Part shown: piece by piece, positions 45,150-54,154 of the stretch | Position numbering within the stretch: the stretch's first letter is position 1 | How the letters are laid out: the number at the start of each line of letters is the position of its first letter | Assembly: GCF_037688875.1 (NCBI RefSeq) | Contig: NZ_JAWDIE010000007.1 | Span: forward strand, 1-64,000 | Reading direction: 5' to 3' | DNA: 64,000 nucleotides | Source of the DNA: Amphibiibacter pelophylacis | GTDB taxonomy: Bacteria; Pseudomonadota; Gammaproteobacteria; Burkholderiales; Burkholderiaceae_C | Translations under genes and position numbers: made by a program | Notes under the pieces: generated by a model | The model's input: the letters and a program-made list of their open reading frames with translations, nothing else | Told to the model about the DNA's origin: nothing | The model's database searches: none

Positions 45150-46148
45150 ATGCCCAGCCCCCCTTTCCGCGCCATCGCCACCTTCGCCAGAGCCGTCGAG
45201 CTGGGCAGCATCCGCCAGGCCGCGCTGGCCCAGGGGGTGACGCCGCAGGCCGCCAGCCAGGCCATCGCCCAGCTGGAACAGCATCTGGGCGTGCGCCTGC
45301 TGCACCGCACCACGCGCCGCCTGGCGCTGACCGAAGAAGGCCAGCGTTTTCTGGAGCGCACCCAGCCCGCGCTGGCGGCGCTGGACCGGGCGCTGGCGCT
45401 GGCGCGTGAAACCCGCGACGAGATCGCCGGGCCATTGCGCATCGTCGGCCCGCGCTCGTCGTTCGCGCCGCTGCTCATGCCGCTGCTGGACACCTTCTGC
45501 CGCAGCCACCCGGACATCCAGCCCGACGTGCAGCTGGACGACGGTCTGGGCGACTGGGTGCAGGACCGCGTCGATGTCGGCTTTCGCATCGGCGCTTCGC
45601 CGCAGAACGACGTGATCGGGCGGCGGCTTTTCCCGGTGCAGCTCATCGTGTGCGCCGCGCCCGCTTACCTGGCGCGCCACGGCGTGCCGCGCCATCTGGA
45701 CGATCTGGTCCGGCACCGCTGCAGTGTGTTTCGCCATCCGGCCACGGGGCGGGTGTCGCCCTGGTATCTGCAGGTGCAGGGCGAGGTGCAGCAGCACCAT
45801 GTTGAACCCGCCTTCGCCACCAACGACACCGAGCTGGAACTGGCCGCCGTGCTCTCGGGCCAGGTGCTGGGGCAGCTGGCCAATTTCTCGGCCACCGCGC
45901 ACATCCGCAGCGGGCGCCTCGTGCCCGTGCTGCCGGATCACGTGAGCCAGCCTTTTTCGCTGCACCTGTACTACGGCAGCCGCACCGATCTGCCGCGCCG
46001 CGTGCGCGCCTTCATCGATCTGGCGGTGGAGCGGCTGCAGGACAGCGCGGAGGTCGTGATGTCGCGGGATGAGCTGGCAGCGGCGTCAGACGGTCAGTCC
46101 AGGGGCAGGCACATCAAGTCCTGCGCCACCACCACCGGACCCGAATAG
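45150..46148 (+). CDS. LysR family transcriptional regulator
   Basis: 332 aa. The HTH region is FARAVELGSIRQAALAQGVTPQAASQAIAQLEQHLGVRLLHRTTRRLALTEEG. The C-terminal effector domain includes the IAGPLRIVGPRS start. It resembles the YafC/DmlR group that controls neighbouring detoxification genes. The start at 45150 gives the shortest N-terminus with the HTH in the usual place; an ATG at 45111 would add 13 residues. It is divergent from the MFS-ADH-cupin-AKR operon, which it probably controls. Its 3' end overlaps the opposite-strand MBL gene by 55 bp. Confidence 0.88.
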   Translation: MPSPPFRAIATFARAVELGSIRQAALAQGVTPQAASQAIAQLEQHLGVRLLHRTTRRLALTEEGQRFLERTQPALAALDRALALARETRDEIAGPLRIVGPRSSFAPLLMPLLDTFCRSHPDIQPDVQLDDGLGDWVQDRVDVGFRIGASPQNDVIGRRLFPVQLIVCAAPAYLARHGVPRHLDDLVRHRCSVFRHPATGRVSPWYLQVQGEVQQHHVEPAFATNDTELELAAVLSGQVLGQLANFSATAHIRSGRLVPVLPDHVSQPFSLHLYYGSRTDLPRRVRAFIDLAVERLQDSAEVVMSRDELAAASDGQSRGRHIKSCATTTGPE

Positions 46149-47020
46149 CGCTGGCGGATGATGGCCAGGCTCTCGTCCAGAGCGCTCAGGCTGGCGGCCA
46201 TCAGATGCGTCAACACCAGCTTTCTGGCGTGCGTCGCGGTCGCAAAATCCGCGATCTGGGACGGAACCGCATGAAGCTGCCGGGCCCCCGGCCCCGCCTC
46301 TTCGGGCAGCGCCAGCGGGAAAACCAGCAGGTCGGCATTCATGGCGATCCGGGCCAGGCGCGGATCCTGGGTGTTCTGGTCGCCGCTGAAGACCATTTTG
46401 TAAGGCCCCACCTCAATGGCATACCCCACCGAGGGCACGCGGCCATGGGGCACACCCACCGCCTGGACGCGAACATCGCCCTTCGAAAAGACCTGGGTGG
46501 CCGTGGCTTTGCGGGCATCCACTTCGGTGGGCTCCAGCGAGAATTCCTGGCCCTTCCCGTCCAGGAAACCGGACAGATAGCGGTAAACCCCTTTTTTCGG
46601 GCCCAGCATCCCGTTCAGAAACCCGTTCAGGCCCGGGAAAATCGCGTTGCTTGAAGGCCCGAAAACCGGCAGATTGCGGTTTCTTTCGATGAAGAAGGCG
46701 CTTTTGACCAGGGCCGGAAAATCGGCCGAATGGTCGGTATGAAAATGCGTCAGCGCGACGAAATCCAGGTCTTCTATCCGGGCCCGGGCTTCCCCGAAGC
46801 GCAGGAATATGCCTCCGCCCGCGTCGATCAGGGCGACGGATTTACCGTCCCGCCAGATCAGATTCCCGGTGCTGGCCCGCGCATCATCGGCCACCGGGCC
46901 TCCGGAACCCAGAATCTGCACGCTGACCCCCTCGCGCTGGGCGCAGGCCGTGTCGTCGGCCCGGGCCAGCCCAAGGCCTCCCGACAGAAGGGCGATGGCA
47001 AGGGCCAGGGGCAGTTTCAT
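46094..47020 (-). CDS. Secreted metallo-beta-lactamase-fold hydrolase
   Basis: 308 aa. A signal peptide (LPLALAIALLSGGLGLARA, cleavage near ARA-DD) suggests a periplasmic enzyme. The metal motif FVALTHFHTDHSADFP (HxHxDH) is complete, with further ligands in GVPHGRVPSVGY, FSGDQNTQD and LVLTHL. The lay-out fits the arylsulfatase-like/RNase-Z-like MBL branch rather than a true beta-lactamase. The substrate is unknown. Its 3' end overlaps the convergent LysR gene by 55 bp, so the coding ends are antisense to each other. Confidence 0.88.
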   Translation of the reverse strand: MKLPLALAIALLSGGLGLARADDTACAQREGVSVQILGSGGPVADDARASTGNLIWRDGKSVALIDAGGGIFLRFGEARARIEDLDFVALTHFHTDHSADFPALVKSAFFIERNRNLPVFGPSSNAIFPGLNGFLNGMLGPKKGVYRYLSGFLDGKGQEFSLEPTEVDARKATATQVFSKGDVRVQAVGVPHGRVPSVGYAIEVGPYKMVFSGDQNTQDPRLARIAMNADLLVFPLALPEEAGPGARQLHAVPSQIADFATATHARKLVLTHLMAASLSALDESLAIIRQRYSGPVVVAQDLMCLPLD

Positions 47021-47164
47021 GATCAGAGTCCTTCTCGCAAAACCCGAATGGGCTTAAACCGGCGCAGTGTACTGCGGCGGATTGGCATTTATCACCGACA
47101 TCGGCTTGCGGCCGAAAGTCCCTGACAGGCGCAAAAACCGCTGGCCTGCTATTGTCACAAGACC

Positions 47165-48574
47165 ATGACGCCGCCCGCCTCCGCCACCCTGCCGCTCGAC
47201 ATGCCCGCTTCCGCTGCAGGCCAATCGGACGTGCGCGGCTCGGTCGCGGTCGATCTGGGCGCACCGCGCTGGCAGCAGATGCGGCGCTTTGCGGGCCCGG
47301 GGCTGCTGGTGGCCATCGGCTACATGGATCCGGGCAACTGGGCAACCGACATCGAATCGGGATCGCGCCTGGGCTACGCGCTGCTGTGGGTGGTCGTGGC
47401 GTCCAGCCTGGGAGCGATGGTGCTGCAGCTTCTGGCGGCGCGCCTGGGGCTGGTCACCGGCAAAGACCTGGCGCGACACAGCCGCGAGCGCTATGGCCCG
47501 CGCGTCTGGCCGCTGCAGTGGCTGGGCGCGCAGGTGTCCATCGTGGCCTGCGACCTGGCCGAGGTGCTGGGCGGCGCGCTGGCCTTCAAGCTGCTGCTGG
47601 GCGTGCCGCTGCTGTGGGGCGTGGCGCTGACCGCCGTGATGACGGTGCTGGTGCTCGGCCTGCACGGGCGCGGCGTGCGCCAGCTTGAAGCCGTCATCAT
47701 CGCCCTGCTGGTCTGCATCATGGGCAGTTTTGCCGTGCAGCTGGTGCTGACGCCGCCCGACTGGGCCGCCGTGGCGCTGGGTCTGGTGCCGACGCTACCC
47801 AGCCTGCCCGTTGCGGGAAGTGCAGCCGGAAGTACAGTGGGAAATACAGCGGGCAGCCACCACGCGGCGCTGGTGCTGGCGCTGGGCATCGTGGGCGCGA
47901 CCATCATGCCGCACAACCTGTATCTGCATTCCTCGCTGGTGCAGACACGCCACGCCGCGCCCACTGGCGCGCCGCTGGACCTGGCGCAGCGCCAGCAGCA
48001 ATTGCGCAAACTGCTGGGCCTGGCGCGCTGGGACACGCTGATCTCGCTGGCAATGGCGATGGCGGTCAACGCGGCCATCCTGATCCTGGCGGCGGCGGCC
48101 TTCCACGCGCCCGGCCAGGTCGTGGTCAGCGATCTGGCGCAGGCCTACGAGCGCCTGCTGCCCATCGCAGGCGGCGCTGCGGCGCTGCTGTTTGGTCTGG
48201 CGCTGCTGGCGTCGGGCCAGAGCTCCACACTCACCGGCACGCTGGCCGCGCAGATCATCCTGGACGGATTTCTGCGTCTGCGCTGGCCCGCCTGGGTGAC
48301 GCGGCTGCTGACGCGTGCGCTGGCGCTGGTCCCGGCCGCGCTGGGCGTTTACTGGCTGGGCGATGCGGCGGTGGGCGATCTGCTGGTCTGGAGCCAGGTC
48401 GTGCTCAGCCTGCAGCTGCCGATGGCGATGTGGCCGCTGATCCGCCTGTGCAGCGAGCGGCGCACGCTGGGCGAGTTCACCATCTCGCGCTTCAAGCAGG
48501 CGCTGGCCTGGGGCATTTTTGCGCTGATCTGCTCCGCCAACGCGGTGCTGGTGGTGGGGCTGTTTCGCGGCTGA
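47165..48574 (+). CDS. mntH: Nramp family divalent metal cation transporter
   Basis: 469 aa with about 11 spans. Family motifs: the metal-site IGYMDPGNWATDIESG (DPGN), and IMPHNLYLHSSLVQTR, in which the MPH residues complete the site. It imports manganese or iron with protons. A Gly/Ser/Ala/Thr-rich insertion (AGSAAGSTVGNTAGS) before the MPH helix makes a long extracellular or cytoplasmic loop not usual in MntH. A leading segment of about 35 residues before the first span is hydrophilic. No mntR is adjacent. Confidence 0.9.
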   Translation: MTPPASATLPLDMPASAAGQSDVRGSVAVDLGAPRWQQMRRFAGPGLLVAIGYMDPGNWATDIESGSRLGYALLWVVVASSLGAMVLQLLAARLGLVTGKDLARHSRERYGPRVWPLQWLGAQVSIVACDLAEVLGGALAFKLLLGVPLLWGVALTAVMTVLVLGLHGRGVRQLEAVIIALLVCIMGSFAVQLVLTPPDWAAVALGLVPTLPSLPVAGSAAGSTVGNTAGSHHAALVLALGIVGATIMPHNLYLHSSLVQTRHAAPTGAPLDLAQRQQQLRKLLGLARWDTLISLAMAMAVNAAILILAAAAFHAPGQVVVSDLAQAYERLLPIAGGAAALLFGLALLASGQSSTLTGTLAAQIILDGFLRLRWPAWVTRLLTRALALVPAALGVYWLGDAAVGDLLVWSQVVLSLQLPMAMWPLIRLCSERRTLGEFTISRFKQALAWGIFALICSANAVLVVGLFRG

Positions 48575-48945
48575 GCAGCTTGCTTCAGCGGGGCTTCATC
48601 GGGGCTTGAGCTGGCCTTGTTCCGCAACGGGCAGAAGCCCCAGCGCCAGCGCGTGCGGCCGGTCGCTCTGCTGCTGCGGGCGGATTCTGTGTCAGGGTGA
48701 GCTGCCCTATCGCAAAGACTTCTATTTTTTAATGTAAAAAATCAATTTACGGCATTCTTATTTTCCAAGCCTTTGAATTTGCTGGGGGCGCCAACCCGCG
48801 CTGACAACAAAATCACGGCGCTGTTTCGCCCAAGGGACAGCCGGGCGATGCGTCCCCTGCGGCTGAGGGGCAGAGTCACCGGCGGGCCGCCGTATCATGC
48901 GGCTCGGGCAACATCGCCCGAGTTCCACCTGGCCTGGAGGCCCTC
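48575..48945. other. Intergenic stretch of 371 bp with an AT-rich inverted repeat
   Basis: No gene is supported. It holds one conspicuous AT-rich block around 48720-48780 in an otherwise GC-rich chromosome. There ATTTTTTA (48724-48731) and TAAAAAAT (48735-48742) are perfect 8-bp inverted arms with a 3-bp spacer. This may be a promoter upstream element or regulator site for the ComEA-like gene at 48946, or a scar. A stretch near 48600-48690 reads like degraded coding on the minus strand but matches no known family. Confidence 0.4.
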
Positions 48946-49356
48946 ATGGCAAATTCCGCTCTCTCGTTCCTGCGCAGACTCGTGCTTCCTGCGGCCCTCG
49001 TGGCGCTGACAGCCGGCCTGATCCCCAGCGCCTGGGCGCTGGATGTGAACAGCGCGACCAAATCCGAACTGGACGCCATCAAAGGCATCGGCCCCAAGAT
49101 CAGCCAGCGCATCGTCACCGAGCGCAAAAAATCCGCTTTCAAAGACTGGGCCGACTTTCAGGCGCGGGTGTCGGGCATCGGGCCCAAGGTGGCCAAAGAC
49201 CTGCAGGGCCAGGGCCTGACCGTGGGTGGCGGCATGGCCATGGCGGCGAAACCGGCAGCTCCTGCCGCACCGGCTGCAGCGGCCAAGCCCGCAGCGCCCG
49301 CCATGGCCGCCAAACCAGCGGCTCCGGCGGCCCCGGCCGAGGCCATGAAGAAGTAA
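48946..49356 (+). CDS. ComEA-like helix-hairpin-helix protein, exported
   Basis: 136 aa. A signal peptide (RRLVLPAALVALTAGLIPSAWA) is followed by a double HhH domain, LDVNSATKSELDAIKGIGPKISQRIV and VSGIGPKVAKDL. The rest is an Ala/Pro/Lys-rich tail (repeated AAKPAAPA units). ComEA-type HhH proteins bind DNA in the periplasm during natural transformation. No other competence gene is nearby, so the role in uptake is inferred. GGAGG lies 5 bp upstream of the ATG. Confidence 0.9.
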   Translation: MANSALSFLRRLVLPAALVALTAGLIPSAWALDVNSATKSELDAIKGIGPKISQRIVTERKKSAFKDWADFQARVSGIGPKVAKDLQGQGLTVGGGMAMAAKPAAPAAPAAAAKPAAPAMAAKPAAPAAPAEAMKK

Positions 49357-49385
49357 TTGGCCCTGCAGAATCCGACGGTTTTCTG

Positions 49386-49416
49386 ACCCGGACGCCGCAG
49401 GGCCGCCGGGTTTTTT
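49386..49416 (+). terminator. Rho-independent terminator after the ComEA-like gene
   Basis: ACCCGG (49386-49391) pairs with CCGGGT (49406-49411) across a 14-nt loop, directly followed by a run of T (TTTTTTCTTT). A wider arm pair, GGCCCTGC/GCAGGGCC, encloses the hairpin. It separates the ComEA-like gene from the peptide-synthetase gene that starts 30 bp later. Confidence 0.75.
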
Positions 49417-49445
49417 CTTTGCTTCTTGCTCCGCAGGTGGCCTGA

Positions 49446-51996
49446 TTGATTCCAGATTCCTCCGCCAACCCCCAGACTGCGGACGCCAGCCCAGCCGCAG
49501 CACCGCACAGCCCCGTTCCCGCCGTCTGCGTGCGCGGCCCCGACCGGCCCGACCTGCTGCGCGACGAAACCCTGGCCGACATTTTTGAAGCAACCGCCGC
49601 CCAGCGGCCGCACGCCACGGCGCTGGTCTGCGGCGCCACGGGCCGCACACTGACTTACGCCGATCTGGACGAGCTGTCGGCGCGCGTGGCGCACCAGCTC
49701 ATCGTGCGCGGCGTGCGCCCGGGGCACATCGTCGGGCTGTGGCTGCCGCGCGGGCTGGATCTGCTCATCATGCAGCTGGGCATTGCCCGCGCGGGCGCCG
49801 CCTGGCTGCCTTTTGACGCCGACGTACCAGTGGACCGCATTGGCGTCTGCGTGGACGATGCCCAGGCGCGCGGCCTGGTCTGCGCGCCAGAAGCGCTGCC
49901 GCTGCTGGACGGCCAGCCCTGGCCGCGCTGGTGCAGCGCCGATCTGCTGCAGCCCCCCGCCGACGGCGCGCTGCTGCGCCGCGAAGGCCAGGCCGGGAGC
50001 GATCCGGCCTACGTCATCTACACCTCGGGCTCGACGGGCAAGCCCAAGGGCATCCTGATCCAGCAGGCCAGCATCTGCCACTTCCTGCGCAGCGAGAACG
50101 CCGTGCTGGGCGTGCGCGGCGACGACACCGTCTACCAGGGCTTTTCGGTGGCCTTCGACATGTCGTTTGAGGAGATCTGGATCTCCTACCTGGTCGGCGC
50201 CAGCCTGTGGGTGGCGCCCAAGGAACTGGTCACCGACCCCGACGCCCTGCCGGCCGCGCTGGAACGCCATGGCGTGACCGTGCTGCACGCGGTGCCCACG
50301 CTGCTGGCGCTGTTCAGCCGCGACGTGGCCACGCTGCGCATCGTCAACATGGGCGGCGAGATGTGTCCCGACGCCCTGGTGGCACGGCTGGACCGCGAGG
50401 GCCTGGAGATTTTCAACACCTACGGCCCGACCGAAGGCACGGTGTCGGCCAGCCTGGCGCGGCTGTCGCGCGGCGAGGCCGTGACCATCGGCCGCCCGCT
50501 GCCCAATTACGGCATGACGGTGCTGGACGACCAGCAGCGCATGCTGGCCCAGGGCGAAACCGGCGAGCTGTGCCTGTTTGGCCCAGGCGTCGCCCAGGGC
50601 TATCTGGGCCGCCCGGATCTGACAGCGGAGAAATTCATCCCCAACCCCTGGGCGCTGTCACCGCAGGAAGACCGCCTGTACCGCACGGGCGATCTGGCGC
50701 GCATCACCGAAACCGGCGAGGTGCAGTGCCTGGGCCGCGCCGACGACCAGATCAAGATCCGCGGCTTCCGCGTCGAGCTGGGCGAGATCGAGGCCGCGCT
50801 GTGCGAGCAGCCCGGCGTGGGCACCGCCGCCGTGCTGGTGCGCCAGATCAGCGGCGTGGACCAGCTGGTCGCCTGGCTGGTGCTGGAGCACGAAGCCGCG
50901 CCTGATGGCAGCGGCGAGGTGATCGAGCGCCCCAGCGCCAGCCTGCTGCGCGCTGCGCTGCGTGCGCGCCTGCCCGAGTACATGGTGCCCGCGCGCTACG
51001 AGGTCGTTGCCAGCCTGCCGCGCCTGCTGTCGGGCAAGATCGATCGCAAGGCGCTGCGCGCGCTGGAACTGCCCGAACTGGCCGCCGAGGCCGGAGCCAG
51101 CGACACGCCAGTGGGCGAGGCCGAAACCCTGCTGTTTGGCGTGCTGGGCCAGATCTTCCCTGGGCAGGCGCTGCGCCGCGAGCTCGACTTTTTCAGCGAT
51201 CTGGGCGGGCATTCGCTGTTTGCGGCGCGTCTGGTCTCGCTGCTGCGCGCCGACCCGCGCTGCGCCATGATGACGGTGCAGACCGTCTACCAGAGCCGCC
51301 AGATCGCCCGCCTGGCGCAGGCCGTGCAGGACGCGATGGATGCCATGAGCGCCATGAACGCGGCCCAGGCGCCCGGCGAATCGCCGCCCGCCTTCACCGC
51401 CAGCCCGAACAACAGCGCCTGGCGACGCTGGCGCTGCGGCCTGGGCCAGCTGCTGGCCCTGCCCATGCTGGTGTCCATCACCATCCTGCAGTGGCTGGCG
51501 CCGTTTTTCACCTACCACCTGTACACCGGCGATCCGGGCGACAGCATCCCCGTGGCCGTCGCCCTGGCGCTGGGCGTGTTCGTGGCGGTGCAGATCCTCA
51601 GCCTGCTGCTGGCCATCGCCGGACGGCGCCTGGTGCTGGGCCGGATCGCGCCCGGGCGTTATCCGCTGTGGGGCTGGACGTACTACCGCTGGTGGCTGTC
51701 CGACCGCCTGGTCAACGCCGCGCCGCTGCACCTGCTCAACGGCTCGGTGCTGATGAGCTACTACCTGCGCGCTGTGGGTGCCCGGGTGGGCCGCGACGTG
51801 TCGCTGGGCTCGGTGACGGCGCGCGTGCCCTCGCTGATCCAGATCGATGACGGCGCCAGCCTGGGCGCCGCCGTGCAGCTGGAAAACGCCCGCGTCGAGC
51901 GCGGCGAGCTGGTCATCGGCACCGTCCACATCGCCCGCGACGGTATTGCCCTCCAGCACGCAGTAGGAGCCAACATAGCCGTCGCGGGCGCGGGAG
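49446..51996 (+). pseudogene. Pls/PosA-type non-ribosomal peptide synthetase, 5' part (A, PCP, first membrane/LbH module)
   Basis: The TTG start follows AGGTGG. Residues about 40-545 are an adenylation domain: YVIYTSGSTGKPKG (A3), NTYGPTEGTVSASL (A5), YRTGDLAR (A7), IKIRGFRVELGEIE (A8) and LLSGKIDRKAL with the catalytic Lys (A10). By eye the specificity code is about D-M-E-H-N-G-T-V-S-K, similar to codes for basic substrates. The PCP carries its attachment serine (Ser590) in DLGGHSL. Membrane helices and the first left-handed-beta-helix (LbH) module follow (LGSVTARVP, IGTVHIARDG). After residue about 830 the sequence is wrong: a micro-inversion (51944-51978), then a frame change. The A and PCP domains themselves look intact. 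Confidence 0.8.
51932..51990. repeat. Micro-inversion: 35-bp segment between perfect 12-bp inverted repeats
   Basis: CGCCCGCGACGG (51932-51943) and CCGTCGCGGGCG (51979-51990) are exact reverse complements flanking 35 bp. As written, the plus strand reads RDG-IALQHAVGANI-AVAG. With the 35 bp reversed it reads RDG-YVGSYCVLEGNT-VAG, the expected LbH hexapeptide-repeat sequence. The minus strand carries exactly that peptide in the current orientation. Confidence 0.85.
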
Positions 51997-53418
51997 ATGT
52001 TCGAGGCGGCGTTTTTCTCGGTCAGCGCGCTGGCCGTGTCCATGCTGTTCTTCATGCCGCTTTTTCCGACCTTCATGTTCGTGGACTGGCTGGTGCCGGA
52101 CGACCCGGGCGTGCGCTTCTGGCACGAGGCCGGGCGCTTCATCGTGCTGGCGATCCCGGCCTCAGCCGTGCTGATCGTGCTGACGGCGCTGCTGTCGGCC
52201 AGCGTGCGCTGGATCGCGCTGCCGCGCATGAACCCCGGGCGCTACGCCGTGCACGGCAGCATGTACTACCGCAAGTGGCTGATCAACCAGATCCAGGACA
52301 CCAGCCTGATGACGCTGCACTCGGTCTATGCCACCGTGTTTGCACCGCTGTGGTACCGCCTGCTGGGCGCGCGCGTGGGCCGCAAGGCGGAAATCTCGAC
52401 CGCCATGGGCGTGGTGCCCGACATGCTGACACTGGGCGACGAGACCTTCATCGCAGACGCCGTCATGCTGGGCGACGACGACGTGGAGAACGGCTGGATG
52501 ACGCTGCGCCCCACCGTGATCGGCCACCGCAGCTTTGTCGGCAACGGCGCTTACGTGCCCGACGGTACCGTGCTGCCGCCCAATGTGCTGATCGGCGTGC
52601 AGTCGCGCGCACCGCAGACCGAGCGCCTGCGCTCGGGCGACACCTGGTTTGGCTCGCCGCCACTGCACCTGCCCGCACGCGAAGTCGCCACCGGTTTTGC
52701 CGACAGCCTGACCTTCAGCCCCTCGCGCTGGCGCGTGATCGGCCGCACGGCGGTCGAAACCGCACGCATCGTGCTGCCCATGGCCTACAGCGTGGGCGTG
52801 GGTTACGCCATCGTGGGCAGCGTGCTGCCTGTGGTGGACGACGCGCAGGGCATGGGCTGGCTGTGGCTGCCACTCTATCTGGCGCTGTGGGGCGCCATGT
52901 ACGGGGCGGGCTCGATGCTGGTCGTGCTGGTGCTGAAATGGCTGCTGATGGGCCGCTACCGGCCGGGCAGCCACCCAATGTGGACGCCGTTTGTGTGGCT
53001 CAGCGAGGCCGTCACCAATGTCTACGAGACCATGGCCGTCCCGGCCTTTCTGAACTACCTGCGCGGCACGCCCATGCTGCCCTGGGTGATGCGCCTGTTT
53101 GGCGCGCACATCGGGCGCGGCGTCTATCTGGACACCACCGACATGACCGAGTTCGACTGCGTGCGCATCGGTGACCAGGCCGAGCTGAATGCGCTCAGCG
53201 GCCCGCAGACCCACCTGTTCGAGGACCGCATCATGAAAATCGGCACGGTGGACATCGGCCGGGGCGTGACGGTACGGGCGCGCACCACGGTGCTGTACGA
53301 CGCGCGCGTCGAAGACGGCGTCCACCTGGGCCCGCTGACGCTGGTGATGAAGGGCGAAACCCTGCCCGCGCACACGCGCTGGCGCGGTTCGCCCGCCCAG
53401 CCCTGGCCGCAGGACTGA
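51997..53418 (+). pseudogene. Pls/PosA-type synthetase, 3' part (tandem membrane/LbH modules)
   Basis: A 473-codon frame, shifted against the 5' part. It opens at MFEAAFFSVSALAVSMLFFMPLFPTFMF, a membrane helix that in intact family members follows the end of the first LbH module. Then come helices, an LbH module (FVGNGAYVPDGTVL, ending GDTWFGSPPLHLP), more helices, and a last LbH module (MIKIGTVDIGRGV-like, TLPAHTRWRGSPA). The first module lacks the WxGSP-type end that copies 2 and 3 have, so about 35-60 residues are missing between the halves. In the current orientation the frame is closed upstream by TAG at 51976. Translation of this part alone would lack the A and PCP domains. Confidence 0.75.
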
Positions 53419-53423
53419 GGCCG

Positions 53424-54113
53424 GTGGCAGACGCTCTGGCAACGCTGGGGCTGGATGGACCGCCCTTGGCGCCGCTGATCGCAGCGCGCCTGCCGCTGCG
53501 TCTGCCGTTGCGTGTGGCGCTGGATTCGGGCGGCTGGCTGCGCCTGGGCTGGCTGCCCGCCGCCGCGTCGGGCGCTATGGCCGACCGCCCCGCGCTGCGC
53601 CAGACGGTGCGCGCCGCGCTGGCCGATCTGCTGGCCCACCCCGCCGTGCAGCCCCCGCCCCCGGCGCCGCGCCGCACGGCGCCCGGGGCGGCCGGGCTGT
53701 GGCTGGCCTGGAGCCACCAGGACACGCCGCCCCACCGGGGCACGCTGCTGGGCCTGGCCAGCCAGCCGCTGGGGCTGGACATCCAGCACCGGGGCCTCGT
53801 GCCTGCGCCCGAGCGCGCAGGCCTGATCCGCGACTTTCTGGGCGGCGAGCCGCACGCCACACCCTACAGCGCCGCAGCCTTGAGCGACGCCGCCTTCAAC
53901 CACGCCTGGGTGACGATGGAGGCCTGCGACAAGGCGTTGCGCCGGGGCCTGCGCGAGGCCAGCCCGGCCGCCACGCGCGAACGCCAGCGCTGCCGCACCC
54001 GGCTGCTGTCGCCGCAGGAGCTGCAGGGCCTGGGCCTGCCTGCCACAGCAGCGCTGGACGCTGCACTGGCCTGGTGCGACGAGGCGGCAATTCCCCACGA
54101 AACCTGGGGTTGA
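53424..54113 (+). CDS. 4'-phosphopantetheinyl transferase superfamily protein
   Basis: 229 aa from GTG, 5 bp after the synthetase stop. Motifs: LGLDIQ (metal-binding Asp) and WVTMEACDKALRRG, the WxxKEAxxK-like site; the family's Lys is Met-Glu here (TMEACDK), still with Glu and Lys. It attaches the phosphopantetheine arm of CoA to the PCP serine. Its place just after the PosA-like gene shows it is the dedicated partner. The N-terminal third is divergent, rich in Ala/Pro/Leu and weakly conserved. Confidence 0.8.
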   Translation: MADALATLGLDGPPLAPLIAARLPLRLPLRVALDSGGWLRLGWLPAAASGAMADRPALRQTVRAALADLLAHPAVQPPPPAPRRTAPGAAGLWLAWSHQDTPPHRGTLLGLASQPLGLDIQHRGLVPAPERAGLIRDFLGGEPHATPYSAAALSDAAFNHAWVTMEACDKALRRGLREASPAATRERQRCRTRLLSPQELQGLGLPATAALDAALAWCDEAAIPHETWG

Positions 54114-54154
54114 GCCAGCCGAGCCACCCCAGGGAAAACCCTTAGAATTGCGCG

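Noticed and set aside
48596..48690. Possible end of a degraded minus-strand gene between the Nramp and ComEA-like genes
   Set aside because: About 30 codons look coding-like in composition but match no family I can name.
51976..51999. Programmed frameshift to join the two synthetase halves
   Set aside because: No slippery sequence is seen, and a missing conserved segment plus the inversion cannot be solved by a frameshift alone.
51990..53174. Continuation of the synthetase 5' frame to a stop at 53174
   Set aside because: After the inversion this frame gives Arg/Ala/Gly-rich sequence with no resemblance to the family; the real protein continues in the shifted frame from 51997.
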